Positions 15,056 to 27,194 of a DNA stretch of 64,000 nucleotides are shown here, in pieces. This stretch comes from Cristatella mucedo. Its lineage: Eukaryota > Bryozoa > Phylactolaemata > Cristatellidae. Both the position numbers and the translations under genes were made by a program. Below the pieces are notes generated by a model. It was not told the origin of the DNA, searched no databases, and worked only from the letters and a program-made list of their open reading frames with translations. The stretch covers positions 2,285,501 through 2,349,500 of the forward strand of contig WPIO01000039.1 in the NCBI GenBank assembly GCA_009760855.2, in the 5' to 3' direction. Numbering within the stretch: the first letter of the stretch is position 1; every line of letters starts with the position of its first letter.

Positions 15056-15232
15056 GAGCCGTGATGGCACACTAGGTAAGGTGGTTGCTTTCACGACCTC
15101 GGTCCCGAGGTCGTGGGTTCGATTCCTGCAGTGGGGGATCCTTTATCGCCACTGCAAGCGGTGGTGATAGCCGTAAAGGCTCTTCTGTCGCTATACAAAA
15201 AGAGGCTGTTTAATCAGCTAGGATTTTTTTTA
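15056..15232 (+). mobile_element. SINE family A, well preserved copy
   Basis: It has a tRNA-like head, GTGAGCCGTGATGGCACACT then AGGTAAGGTGGTTGC, and a consensus-like B box (GGTTCGATTCC). A unique body follows (GATCCTTTATCGCCACTGC, AAGGCTCTTCTGTCGCTATA) and it ends CAGCTAGGATTTTTTTT. It is nearly identical to the copy at 54947-55125 and to the reverse copy at 59586-59764, so this family was active recently. The tail differs from that of SINE family B. Confidence 0.85.
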
Positions 15233-16469
15233 ACCTGACGGCCGCTCGTCTTACCCTAGCTCGGCGGCATGGCGAGCGGCAGCGTGGCCGGAGTATGGCG
15301 GGGTTTGGCGGGAATTAGCCTTTGACCCCTGGAACCCGGTTACACTATGACCAAGTGACTGCTATTACGGAGCCTGTGCTAGCTGGCCGAAGTGAGCCAA
15401 CCAGGCGCAGGTCCGTCAGCAGGCTCTTGCAAGCTACACGTACGCAGTTGTCAATACGCCTGGCATTTCTGGAACATTTTCGAATATCAGTTGGCTAGCA
15501 GAAACAGCCAGGTAGAAATCACGCTGCTCAAAACTGCTCGGATGAAATATATTTTCATTGTGCTCAAATAAAAGAGGAGGGGAGTGAGTGAGCTGTCACT
15601 AAGTCATTTCATCTCTGCAAGCAGTCGGAAAAGTGTGCACTAGAAAGTCAATATAATAACATATACCATGCAGTTAAATTATCACACATACGGGAAGGTA
15701 CACTAGCCGATAAGCGCTAGCTCTTGAGTTTACTAATTGATAGAAACTCATGCATTTAAACTGTGTCTTAAATCATCGGAGTTTCGTCGTGTTTTGGGTT
15801 TATCTTCATTAATAGCATACTCACTGCGCATCTACTGCTTGCATTGCAATCAGTAGCTTCAAATGTGTTGAATCTGCGCTTTGAAAAGTAATAATTCTAA
15901 GAAATTGACAGAGCAAGTTAAGCGAACGAAATATATTTCTAGCCACTTTGCATATCTTGAACAGCAAGTACATCAATTAGTGAGTGATAGAATGCACAGC
16001 TTAAGGACAGGCGAGAGACATAGCATATCGAGAAATGCTTTGAAGTACGCACGGATTTGTAGCTTCTAACAAAGGTTAGAACTATGGTATGTCGTCAAGT
16101 TAGTCAGCCGTGAGTCGTGAGTTTTACTAGCATAGCAGCTTTAGGAAATTTGAAGGATTCGCCATGGTCAGTGAATGCCTTAATCGGTTGGAGGAGTCAG
16201 ATGTGCACGCTGTACGATAGGTACCAAGCTTGTTTCGGATAGTCAGACGGGAGGAAGAAAATTAAGGCATCTAAAAGTGAGTTAGAGAATATTGTAGTCA
16301 ATTCGCTGCATAACGGGGAGCCGGAGCAGGTCGGTGAGACGCGGTGTGCTCTGGCAGTTTCGACCTTCACCGTAGAAAAAACGCAGCTGCGGTTTTACGC
16401 CACAAGTTAGCGAGTTAATGGGCAGTCAGGCAGACGTGCAACTCACATGAGGATAAGCTCAGTGAGGCA

Positions 16470-19400
16470 ATGCGGCGCTCCCGGCAGTCAGCGCACGTAG
16501 CACAGCTGCAGCTCCTTGAGCTCAGTCTCAGCAAGGACTCGGCTCGTTTTTTCGCACAGGCCGTCACCGCTGTGGGGGCGGGCTCGCACGTGCCGGAGCG
16601 AGTGCCGGCAGCCGACGACGTCTCGGTGACGGCGCGACGACCCGGTGCAGCCGTTGCGAGCACCGCCGTCACCGCCACCGCCGAACAGCGCCCTCAGCAG
16701 CGTCTCGGCCTTCCGGCTCCGACTGCCGACCGAGCGGCGTCGGCGTCCGACAGCGGCCGATACCCGCCCGCCGGCGTCCGGACGCCGCTGGCGGCTGCGG
16801 GCCACGCCCGCGGCTCGCAGCCTGAGAAGCCGAAGAACGCTGGTCAGTGGGGTGACGACCCTGGCCGTCTCGCAAGGTCGGTGCCCTTTGACGACGGCGC
16901 GTCCTCTTCGCTGCCGCTCGCTCAACGACCGGACGCCGGCCAGAACCAGACGGTCGCCTCATGCTCGCAGCCGCCCGTGGCTGCGGCGGCGGCTGCGGCA
17001 GGCGGTCCACCACAGCCGGCGACGGCGGCGGCAGGCAGCTGCAGATGCGGTCAGCGACTGAATCTGCCAGCAAAGCTCATTGTGGAGCCTCGCGAGAGCG
17101 CGGCGGCGGCGGCTGCCGCTGCGCTCTCGTCGCCGCTGCTGCCCGCAGCCACTACCCTTCAAACGGCCTCGGCCGCTGCCGAAGCGCCGTCGACGGGGCC
17201 GGTCGGATCGGCGATGTCCGTCGGTCGTCCTGCTACAACCTCCGATCGCACCGGCGGCGACGGCTCGCTGCGCACCGCGGCCGCTTCAGCAGCCGACAGC
17301 CTCAGCAGCACTGAGCGGCCGTTGCCATCGTCGGCAGCCGCCCGGCGGCCACCCGCGACGCCGGAGCCTGGGCGGCCGGCAGCGGAGCCGGCTGTTGTGC
17401 CGGCTGTGGCACTGGCTGCGGTGCCGGCTGCAGTGCCGGCTGCAGTGCCGGCTGCGGCCGAGAGGAAGAACGTGGCTTCAGCCGTAGCGCCGCCGACGGT
17501 TGCGTCCACAGCGGATCGGCTTTCAGTGAAGCCCGTCAACGTGTGGCCGCCGCTCGCATCTGCTGCAGCTCGGCCTTCTCTGGCAACGCCTTTCGCCGAT
17601 TCGCCGCCGGTCAAGCCTTTCGCCGAATTGTCTTTGATTGTGCGGCCGCAGGTTGCACCCGTAGATCGACCAGCAGCAGCCGGTGCCGCAGCGGCAGCTG
17701 CGTCCGCTGTCGACCGACCACTTTTCGCATCTGTCGCCTCCTCGAGGCCGTCGGTCGTGACGTTGACTTTCGAGCGGCCGCCGGTCGCAGCTCCAACCGG
17801 CGCCGTAGCCCCCGACGCGGCCACCTGCGTAGCCGAGATGGCCGTCCCCGAACGAGCGCCACCAGCAACCAGGCCATTAGGCCAGCGGCCTGCGAGCGCT
17901 ACCAACGCCTTTGCACTCGCTCAACATCAGCAGCCGGCGACAACTATCGCCGAGCGGCCCGCGGTAGCGACAGTCGTGGCGTGTCCATCGATGGCGTCTT
18001 TAAGTGAGCGGCCACCGGCGGCGTCGGCTTCGGAGCGTCGAGCGATCGAGCCCTCCTCCGAGCGGCCGGCTGTACCGGGCGCGGCCGACAGACAGGCGGC
18101 TGCGGCCGTCTCCGAATGGCGGCCATCTTCGAATCTCGGCGGGCACTGTCCTGTAGCGTCCGTCGCCGATCGGCCTGCGATTGTGTCTGTCACTGAGCGA
18201 CCGTTGCTAGCGGACAGCAGCGAGCGCATGCCAGCGATGGCGTCCTCCGCCGAGCGGCCACCGGCGGCGGCGTCCGTCGCCGGGCGGCTTCCTGTAACGA
18301 CAAGCAGGGAGCGGCCGTCGGCTGCAGCAGCGGTGACGGCGTCGGTCTGGGAGCGAACGCCAGCTGCATCGGCAACCCAGCGGCCGCTGTTCAATGCGTC
18401 TGTGCCCGAACGACCGCTGGTTGAGCATGCTACCGAGCGTATGCCGCCGATCGCGCCCTACGTGGAGAGGGTTCCGGCGGCGGCGACGGCGGCGTCCGTC
18501 TCCGGGAAACTTCCTCTGGCAACTGACTCTGAGCGGCCATCCTCGGCGGTGTCTGCCACTGATCCTCCTGAAGCCGCGACTGCCACCAGAGAGTCAGCAG
18601 CCGTGTGTTCCGCCGAGAGGCCGCCGCCGATTGCCGACACCCGCGCCGAGCTTGGCGCAAGCGGAACTGCATCGGCGACCGTCCGCCGTAACGGAGGAGG
18701 ATCTGCCAGCGGCGCCAGCGGCAACGGTTGCTCAGCCGGCCGCCGCCGCGATTGCGGCACAGCGGGGCCGCCGTGCAATGACGTCGCCACGCCTGGCGGA
18801 GCTGAGGTCTGCACCGGTCTCAGGCCGGCAACTGTGGCGCCCGTCGACTGGCCCGTTGACCGGCCGTCGGCGGATTCCGTGTCCATCGCCGTCCGGCGGC
18901 CTGCGGCTTCGCACGCCGTGGTCGAACGGCATCCGCTAGCCTCTGCCGCAGAGCGCCTGCCGACCGCTGCCGCGCGCATCGCCGTGCTGCCCCAGGTGGC
19001 GCCAGCCGCAGATCGTCTGCCATTTCAGTCTCCTTTCGAGTCACTGCCGGTCGCCTGCGCTTCCGGACGAGCTGCAGTCGCGCTTGCATCCGGGCCGACG
19101 CCAGTCGCGTCGCCTAAAGGGCGGCCAACAGCCGGATCTGCCAGCGACGTGCCGGCACCGGGCGCGTCGCCCGCTCTCAAAACCGAATGGGGCGGCGGTG
19201 CCGCGGCGCAGCAACAGCAGGGCGACTGGCCGCCGACGGCGGAGCGGCGGAGCGGCGGCGGAGCGGTGCACTGCGGACGCGTGGCTGGACCGCCACGTCC
19301 GCATCCTGCGCCGCCTGCCGAACCCCTTCGCTGGCAGCTACCCGAACATCCGCCGGAGCCGGTTTGGGCACCGAAGGGCGCTTGTCCAATGGCGAGCAGT

Positions 19401-20235
19401 GACGGCGGCAGCGGCAGCTGGAGCGCCGACAGCCGTATTCCTTTTTCGTTTTTGTTTCCTCCTCCTCCTCCTCCTCCGCCACCGCCACCGCCGTGCCTCA
19501 CATTCTTTGGATCTCGCGCTTTCTTTGACGACTGCGCCAGCAATCAGCCGCCCGGCTCGAGACTCGCTCAGCCTCAGGCAGCCGTCTGCACTTCTCGCCG
19601 AGGCCTCGGCGGCTCCGTCCCCAGTGGCGCCGCCGACATGCCTCGCGGCGCCACCGAAGCACCGCCGGCGCCTCGCACATCGGCGCCGCCTCATTTGGCG
19701 CCCGGAGGACTCTTCGAGGCTAGCCCCAGCCTGCGGCCGCCGACGGCCACGATCGGGTTGCAGGCGCCAATATCCGACGCACCCTACAGCCTGAGCGGCA
19801 GCGGCGGCTCGAGGCACGCGTTTCCGACGTCAGTTCCAGTGCCGCCGCTGCCAATTCCAATGGAGAACGCATTGCAGTCGGCCGCCGATCAGCTGATGCG
19901 TGCAGTCGCCTGCTTCTCTCGCGCCGGACTCGGCAACTCGGCGAAGGCGGAGAAACTCGGCGAAGCCCGCTGCGGAGACGCTGCCACGGCCTCTCGGCTA
20001 GCTAGCAGTGGAGGCGCGGAAGCAGGAGGCGGCGGCGGCGGCATCGCTGGCTTGTGCGGAGGGGACCAAGCTACGACAGCGAGCGGCCATCGCTGCGATG
20101 GCAGCAGGCCGGCGACTGAGGGCGGCGGTCCGTCCTGCAGCCTCTCCAGCAGCAGCAGCAACGGCAGCAGCAGCAGCAGCAGTGACACCGCCAACCGACT
20201 GAGAGACCTGCTGTCGGGCGAATTTCCAGACCCAG
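16470..20235 (+). CDS. large exon of an unidentified Ala/Pro/Ser-rich protein in a CpG-rich island
   Basis: One frame stays open from an upstream stop at 16416-16418 to 20456. I place the exon end at 20235, where CAGACCCAG meets GTAATC. The first ATG is 16470, but the open frame extends 17 codons upstream, so the exon may start earlier by splicing. The product, about 1255 residues in this exon, is low-complexity. It has Ala/Pro-rich N-terminal third, a middle region (roughly residues 330-900) of degenerate repeats of about 10-14 residues around an ERPxxA core, a run of twelve Pro near residue 1000, Gly and Ser runs near the end, and a less biased segment LRDLLSGEF just before the donor. No enzymatic domain is visible. 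The GC-rich DNA also keeps other frames open, so length alone is weak evidence. The phase-matched downstream exon is the better support. Confidence 0.6.
17460..19150 (+). repeat. degenerate in-frame minisatellite encoding ERP-type repeats
   Basis: Within the large exon the motif GAGCGGCC(A/G)CC or its variants recurs every 30-45 nt, giving Glu-Arg-Pro followed by small residues (Ala, Ser, Val). Units are too diverged to be a simple satellite but keep the reading frame. The pattern looks like old repeat expansion inside a coding exon. Confidence 0.65.
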
Positions 20236-21211
<976 letters not shown>

Positions 21212-21302
21212 AGCAAGAGCGCTACGACGAGATATACAGGCACATGTTCGTCTATTATTATAACCACTACCGTCGCGTCTTCGAAGGCTGGCTCAGCGGC
21301 TG
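21212..21302 (+). CDS. probable second exon of the GC-rich gene, Tyr-rich helical segment
   Basis: A 91-nt open segment sits between CTTTTACAG and a strong donor (CTG/GTAAGTAAG). Joined to the exon ending at 20235 it keeps the frame, completing a Glu codon across the junction. It encodes a strikingly non-random peptide: QERYDEIYRHMF, then VYYYNHYRRVF, then EGWLSG. Tyr, Arg and His are spaced like an amphipathic helix, quite unlike the low-complexity exon before it. I do not recognise the family. The phase at the donor (two nt left over) requires another exon, which I could not locate. Confidence 0.55.
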
Positions 21303-24270
21303 GTAAGTAAGGGAGTGGCGGCTGCGGCGGCTAGTAGGGGCTGCACGCGGGGCAAGGCACGCGCCACCCGCCGAGGCTCTCGCCAGTGATAAGACGAGAT
21401 AGCTAAAGCAGCAGGTTTGTTGTTGCAAGCAATTTTTCTGGGATTGGCCTTGATCTCGCCTCGGCGTAACCGGAAATCTGCTACAGTATGCTAGATGTCA
21501 TGCGCGTAATTCGCTCCTACTCTCAGTGCTTAAATGACCACGGCCCGAGTAGTTCATTCTAAATTTCACCTGAGAGTGATTGAGCTCGGCAGAGATCTCC
21601 TGGATATGTCATTTGAGCTATTCCACGAGTAATGTAATAATATGCATTATTTTGACGATAAGAAAGTCGGCCTAGTGGTTAAAGTGCTCGCCACAACCAA
21701 GGTCTGGCCGAGATCAAGGACTCGAGCCCAGTACCGTACGTGGAGTGCCTGAAGAGAGAGTAAGTTCTCTTAGGGTGCTATACAAATGAATTATATATAC
21801 ATGTATATATATATATATAATTATTATTTTATTGTCGTGCTTTAAATACTATGAATTTTTTTAATGAAATCAATCGATCATCAAGCAGAGTCTCGGGTAG
21901 AGAACATTCAGCTTCTGGACCTTCGAAAGATTGCACTGCAAAGAATGCATCGGCCACTACAAGTCAGTTTAGCCTGCCTTCGGTGCCCAACTGACTCTTC
22001 GCGAACTGGAACGAAATGACAGGATGGTATGAAAATTGGGAGAATTGTTACGGCTAGCACAAGAATGTGTCGGGCTCGTCTAGAAGACCGCAGACGTAGT
22101 TTTAAAAAGCAATTCTGAAGCCTGAAGTGTAGGGAAAAGTATTTCGATGCTCTGAGGGCAAACAAATTGGTTATACAACTACTCCATTTTGGGAGAGCTT
22201 CAAGCTCAGCGTCTTTGGCACATGATCTGAAGCCTCTTAGGACCTAATCTAACAAAGAAATTGGTTTCTCCATTTGGAGAGACTTACGCTTCGCGGCAAG
22301 GCGAGCCCCCAGGAAGACTTCGGACAACCTGCTCAAAGACACTGCTGCTTGACAGCATCCGAAAAAAAATTTTCTCCGTTGGGTAGACGACTTTAAGGTG
22401 GTTCAGTGAGCGGCTGTCACGATGCTTTCTGAGGCTAATAACAAATCGACTGCCACAGGGCTCTAACCCACTGCTTCGATCATGAAGTGCAAACGCCTTA
22501 ACGCTTGGCTAAGACGAAGTCCGATAGCTGCGGTTCTGGCCTAACCCTGTGTCTCTTCAAGCGACATGCAAGCAACTGGTGTTGAATGCGATGCATTTTT
22601 GCAGATCGCCATATCGGCCAGAGTCTATCCGGGGCCATCAGCGACGGCCGGAGCACTGCCATAGCCGATGTCACCGTTTTCGTCAAACAAGAACCAGGGG
22701 CCATACAGTTTGCCTGTATCGTGACGTCGCAAGAACGTATAGCGCCGTCGCTGGGCGGGCGGCTGCTTGCAGATCGCTGGTCGAGCCTACGTTGCCCATT
22801 GTTGGGCTGTTTGCATTTCTTGTTAGACGCAGCGACGAGCGCGAACAAGGTTCCGTCTAGTTTGAAGGCGCTTCCGTGCGCAATCTTGGTTTATCGCTCT
22901 TACCGCTCCGACCACCGCGTCGTGCTTATCTGACAGCGCTGGCAGCGAAGGAGCCTCGTGCAGGCCCTAGCGATGCCTGAGAATTTTTTACGATAAGCGT
23001 ATTGGAGGGCTGCCAACCCGGGCTGCCAACCCTTTAAAGCTGGCCGCATTTCCCGCGCGAGCGATGAACTCGGACGTGCCACGTCCTTTCCGCCGGTTCC
23101 TCCTCTTCGACTGGCGGGGCTGGGTTCTGCAAGGTCAAGAAGATATGGTCTCGCGCTTGAAAATTACTGATATGAGCGCAGGCGCTGGCAGGCCTCACTT
23201 AGCTCACTTTCGCTCAATTTTATAGCGGCTGACTGTAGAGTCGAGGCGTTCGCCGATACGCCCACGACTGATGGCCTGCAAGCGGCCAAGCCTGGCTAGG
23301 AACGCGTACAGCGCATTCCGGAATATTACGCAACATGACAATGCACCTAGCCAGATGCTCTCAAAATGTTAGAAATTCATAATATTCCGGAGCAGGATTA
23401 AGAAGGGGTTCAAAGTTTGGCATACATGATTTACGAAGATTTCTCATTAAGCTAAGATAGTTTAGCATACTTGTAGTCAAGGCTATTCAGTGAATGCACC
23501 ACATGACTTATCAAGAGCTACGAAAGCTGCTTTGGGCGGCGGAGTTATGCGGCCAAGTAAGGCTTTAGCTGACGTAGCCACGCACGTAGGGTCGGCTGAA
23601 AGGCTCCCGTGAGCCGTTGCTGGCTTAATTGGTATAAGGAACGCCCCCCCGTCGTTCTTCCAACTGAGCAGTCTGGCAGGCTGCTCTTGCTCTTACAGCC
23701 TGCTGAGTGCGTGGCCTGGAGGTCTAACTAACGTGGAAGGTCTAATAGCTTGATGCGAAATGCCCGAAGATTTTTGATAACCATCGATCATTAGTTGCTT
23801 TATGATCCTAATGAAACTCTCATCAATTCTAGCTTTCCCGGTAAAAAGAGCGGGAAAATGAGCAGCTTCGTGCTGTATGGAATAGCCCAAGACTCCCGAA
23901 TCAAAGTAGAAGAAATCGCTGAATAGCTAAAGTCCGTCATACGCAGCGCGTCGTTCATTGTGCAAGTGAATGCAAGCAGTCTTTTACTGGACTGTGGCTC
24001 TGTCGTGCAAAAACGTGGTCGTAAAAACTGCAAGTCTCTAGTTTTGTATTCTAAAAGAGCCGAATCTCTATCCAGTAGTGTACGACTAGCTTAAAGAGAA
24101 GAAATTACCAAGGATTAGTGAAGTTAACGGCATCTGGTTACTAAGACAACCACTCAAAAAAGCAGCGACAAAGAAAGCCAATGCAACCGTGAAAGGCGCG
24201 AGGTGTCAGTGCGCCATGCGGGACGCATGGCGGGAGCGAGAAATGCGCAGCCCGGGAAGGAGGAGCCTCT
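21303..24270. other. unassigned stretch, partly GC-rich
   Basis: It contains a family-B SINE (21665-21800) and a GC-richer block at about 22540-23130. In that block the plus strand is open from 22586 to 22933, but no family motif is visible and the minus strand is also open. Further exons of the preceding gene could lie here, but none could be supported. Confidence 0.45.
21665..21800 (+). mobile_element. SINE family B copy
   Basis: The A-box-like segment GGCCTAGTGGTTAAAG is followed by GCTCGCC, ACCAAGGTCTGG and a B-box-like GACTCGAGCC. The end is GTGCCTGAAGAGAGAGTAAG, TTCTCTTAGGGTGCTATAC and AAATGAATTATATATA. A short (TA)n array follows the tail. Confidence 0.85.
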
Positions 24271-24275
24271 TAATG

Positions 24276-24465
24276 GCAATAATGGCCGCGCATAATTCAC
24301 ACAGACAATCAAGGGTGCCCAGATGAATATATTTGGAAAAACCTGAAGTTGAGAAAGTCGAAGGATGAAGTGGCGAGGGACGACTTAACTGTTATTCTCT
24401 TTTGATTACTTTAACAATATGTTGTCAGTGTATCTTACTCACCAAGGTTTTCTTTAGTTTAAAAG
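24276..24465 (+). repeat. duplicated segment, copy 1 (about 190 bp), with conserved short open tail
   Basis: Nearly identical to 25362-25561, about 1.1 kb downstream in the same direction. Both copies keep one frame open over about 30 codons (CPDEYIWKN ... LRKSKDEVARD ... VILF then TGA). Between copies there are two substitutions visible in the open tail (Asp/Asn, Thr/Ala) and a 9-nt, frame-preserving length difference. It could be a duplicated terminal exon or just a dispersed repeat. Confidence 0.6.
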
Positions 24466-25361
24466 CTGCCCGCGAAGCCTCTTTGGAGAGCAGCACGGTA
24501 CAGCAGCCAATTTGTATTGCTCGGCCTCTGGACGGTCAGATGCGGATGGTCGGACTCTGCCTTCTGCCACGTACTACAGCAAAAAAGCTTTGCTTAAATT
24601 GATTTTTCAAAATTATAATTTTCGTAACTGTGCATAGCAGCTCTTTCAAGCATGGCGTCGTGATCCAGTCTTGAAATCAAGGCAAGAAAGTTGAATCTTC
24701 CAACGAGGTGATAAGAAGACATGCACAAATAGAGCGAGTGTACGGCAGTTGCAAGCTTTCTAGGAGAAGTACAAATCTCCAGAGATGCCTACCGCAAGCA
24801 AATTCTAGCAATACGATGGTGAGGAAGTTGCACATGTGCTGACGCTTGACGTGTTTCGGCTAACTGCAATTGGCATGCTTACCTTGCAGAAGTGCGTAGA
24901 AAGAGATCAAGTTATTTAAGAGGGCAATAAAAATATCTATTATTATTGCAGTTGTCACTAGTTTATCGCAGTTAATCATTTTCAGATTTTATTTCGATCA
25001 GTCAATTTTGGCGAAGTAGGATTCTTTATTTATAAATCCATGATTTCATAGTTAGAGCATAGAAACCTGCTCACGACCTTCTCAATACAATTTTAACATT
25101 ATTGGAGCTCTCCGGGATCAAAAAACATCCCTCTAGTCGCCATCGCACTCGTATTACCCAATACTTTAAACAAAGTAAGTCGGAGAAGCTTTTATGAGAG
25201 TAACGAACTTACCAGAGGCTGCGCCAATCAATAACTTGATAGGAAGATGATAGGGTAGCCAATCATCGAACAGCACACTCGGATTGGTTGGTTTCACTAC
25301 GCTTGAATTTCTCGTATACAGATGCCAACCGTTTTTACGTACAGTAATTTTAATTTCAATT

Positions 25362-25561
25362 GCAATAATGGTGTGCATAATTCACACATACAATCAAGGG
25401 TGCCCAGATGAATATATTTGGAAAAACCGCTATAGACTGAAGTTGAGAAAGTCGAAGGATGAAGTGGCGAGGGACAACTTAGCTGTTATTCTCTTTTGAT
25501 TACTTTAACAAAATGTTGCAAGTGTATCTTACGCACCAAAGTTTTCTTTAGTTTAAAAGCC
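25362..25561 (+). repeat. duplicated segment, copy 2 (about 200 bp)
   Basis: Second copy of the block at 24276-24465, with three extra codons after YIWKN. Here the frame is open upstream to 25284 and closes at the same TGA (25497-25499). After the duplicated block the two loci are unrelated, so the breakpoint is near TTTAGTTTAAAAGC. Confidence 0.6.
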
Positions 25562-27190
25562 GATCTCCTTGCTGTTCCACCATACGTAGGCGCGCCTGCC
25601 CAGACCACGCCCCTCGGTCTGGAAGGGATGCTCGCTCGAGCAGTGACTCGGTGTGATGCACTGCTACGACAGCCAGCTCGTAGCTCCAGACGCGAAGAGG
25701 GGGAGAACGAGCGGCGACTTAATCCACACTGTTGTGAAATTTAATGAACTTACTGTGGGATATTAGCCCAAAATAAACAGAACACATTTATTATTGACGC
25801 GTTTATTACCTGATTCGCACAGAACTAAGGTGACAAGTGAACAGTAATGCAAACCACGTGTCGGGCATGCGGCATCTCAGATCCACGCCACGGTCTAGCT
25901 CCCGCAGTGACCGACTTGCGTATGTAGCAGTCGTTGTCGCTCTCTACGCGGCCATGCTAAGCCAAGGCAGCTTGTAGGGTCTCCTTCCAGATGGTACGAG
26001 CTGCCGGCATTTGCCGTAAAATTGCCAAGGTCTGAGGGTGGCGACACACTCAGCCACGCCTTACCATTTCTCAGGTCGTAAGTCAGAGAGGCGACGTAAC
26101 GCCGGTACGCCGGTTGGCGAACAGCAGGCGATGAGCGAGCTGAAAGATCGTCGCTTGGGGCCGCAGCTCAGCACGCAACGACAACTGCTCTCCTACTGCC
26201 GACAATGGCTCAGCCTTTTCAGCGGTCCTGAGCTGCTATGTCCATGCTACTCACTACCTCAACTGCTCACCCGACTCTGCTATCCTTTCCACTTTCTCTT
26301 TGTTACGTGAGATGAAGTCTGTTGGCTACAAAATGAGAACCGAAAGCCGCTTAAGCTGTGAGTGGGTCTTAACAACTCTCCTGCGTAACACCCACATTGT
26401 CTTTGTGGCTCCGTGGAGTTACGGGCGGATATACGTAACGTTACATTACCGTGCGCCGGTAAGGCAGGGGAATGGACTTCCGGGTGGTCCAGAATATCCG
26501 GCGCCGCTGCGACGAGTACCAATATCGCAGGGAGCGGAACGCTGAACTGAGTTTTTCCTTACTTAATTGTCAGAACAGCAAGCACGCATGCAATTTGGAA
26601 ACCATCGGCGGAGTCTCGTTTTCCGGCGCTCTTGGCTAGCAGGGGGTGTGGTCGTTCCCCCGGAAGCCAGCACCGCTCTTCTGTACCCACCCGGACTGGC
26701 TCCGCCCAGCCGCTGTGATACCGGCGGCCGCTCTGACGTCATGGGAGGACCTGGCACTACGTAGCTAGTGATGGGGACGCAACTCAGCAGCATGTTTTGG
26801 GTCGGGGACGTCGCGCTGCCATTGTGGAGCGCTCTGGCTAGTGGCGCATCCATTCTCCTATTATACGCGTAAGTTTGCTCAGTTTGTCGATGACTTATAC
26901 TTTCCAGACAGCCAGACAGTCGGACGCCCACTACGGCTATGGGCCCGCAGCCAGCTCGGCTGCGAGGGAGGGGGCGGGGATGGGCAGGAGGGACAAGCTG
27001 GAAGGTGGCCTAGCCCCCCCCCCCTAGCCGCCGCCTGACTTGCATGCTCATTCATCGAGCCCGCGGAGCTCGTGTGGCTACGCAGTCCTGGCAGGGAGGT
27101 GTGCTGCGATTGAGGCCCCATTCTTGTACGTAAGACGTAGCAGGTTTTAGAAAAAGTTACTCAGCAAAACCAGTACTGCTGAAAATGTAT
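25562..27190. other. GC-richer unassigned stretch with a LINE 3' fragment
   Basis: Several open frames of 60-120 codons occur on both strands without family motifs. The part at about 26165-26430 is the plus-strand counterpart of the minus-strand LINE piece at 27475-27725, sharing CCGACAATGGCTCAGCC/CCGACTGTGGCTCAGCC and GTGAGATGAA blocks. The rest is unidentified. Confidence 0.5.
26165..26430 (+). mobile_element. LINE 3' fragment, inverted relative to 27475-27725
   Basis: Shared blocks with the reverse complement of 27475-27725 include AACGACAACT, GGCTCAGCCTTTT, GCGGTCCTGAGCTGCTA, CTCACTACCTCAACTGCT and GAACCGAAAGC. This is the 3' UTR-side part of a LINE different from the main family. Confidence 0.6.
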
Positions 27191-27194
27191 AAGC

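Larger units (their letters stand above)
13857..16400. other. non-coding stretch upstream of the GC-rich gene
   Basis: It contains an unclassified GC-rich repeat (about 14428-15050), a family-A SINE (15056-15232) and a short related segment after it. From about 15400 to 16300 I see nothing recognisable. GC content rises from about 16320 as the large open exon begins, so the promoter or a 5' exon of that gene may lie here. Confidence 0.5.

Noticed and set aside
15056-15232. Possible tRNA genes at the SINE heads (B boxes GGTTCGATTCC and GGTTCGAATCC)
   Set aside because: No complete cloverleaf with a paired acceptor stem could be drawn. The same heads occur with a fixed non-tRNA body in many copies, so they are SINEs.
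22586-22933. 115-codon plus-strand frame and 116-codon minus-strand frame in a GC-richer block
   Set aside because: Both strands are open and neither shows a family motif. It could hide an exon but cannot be supported.
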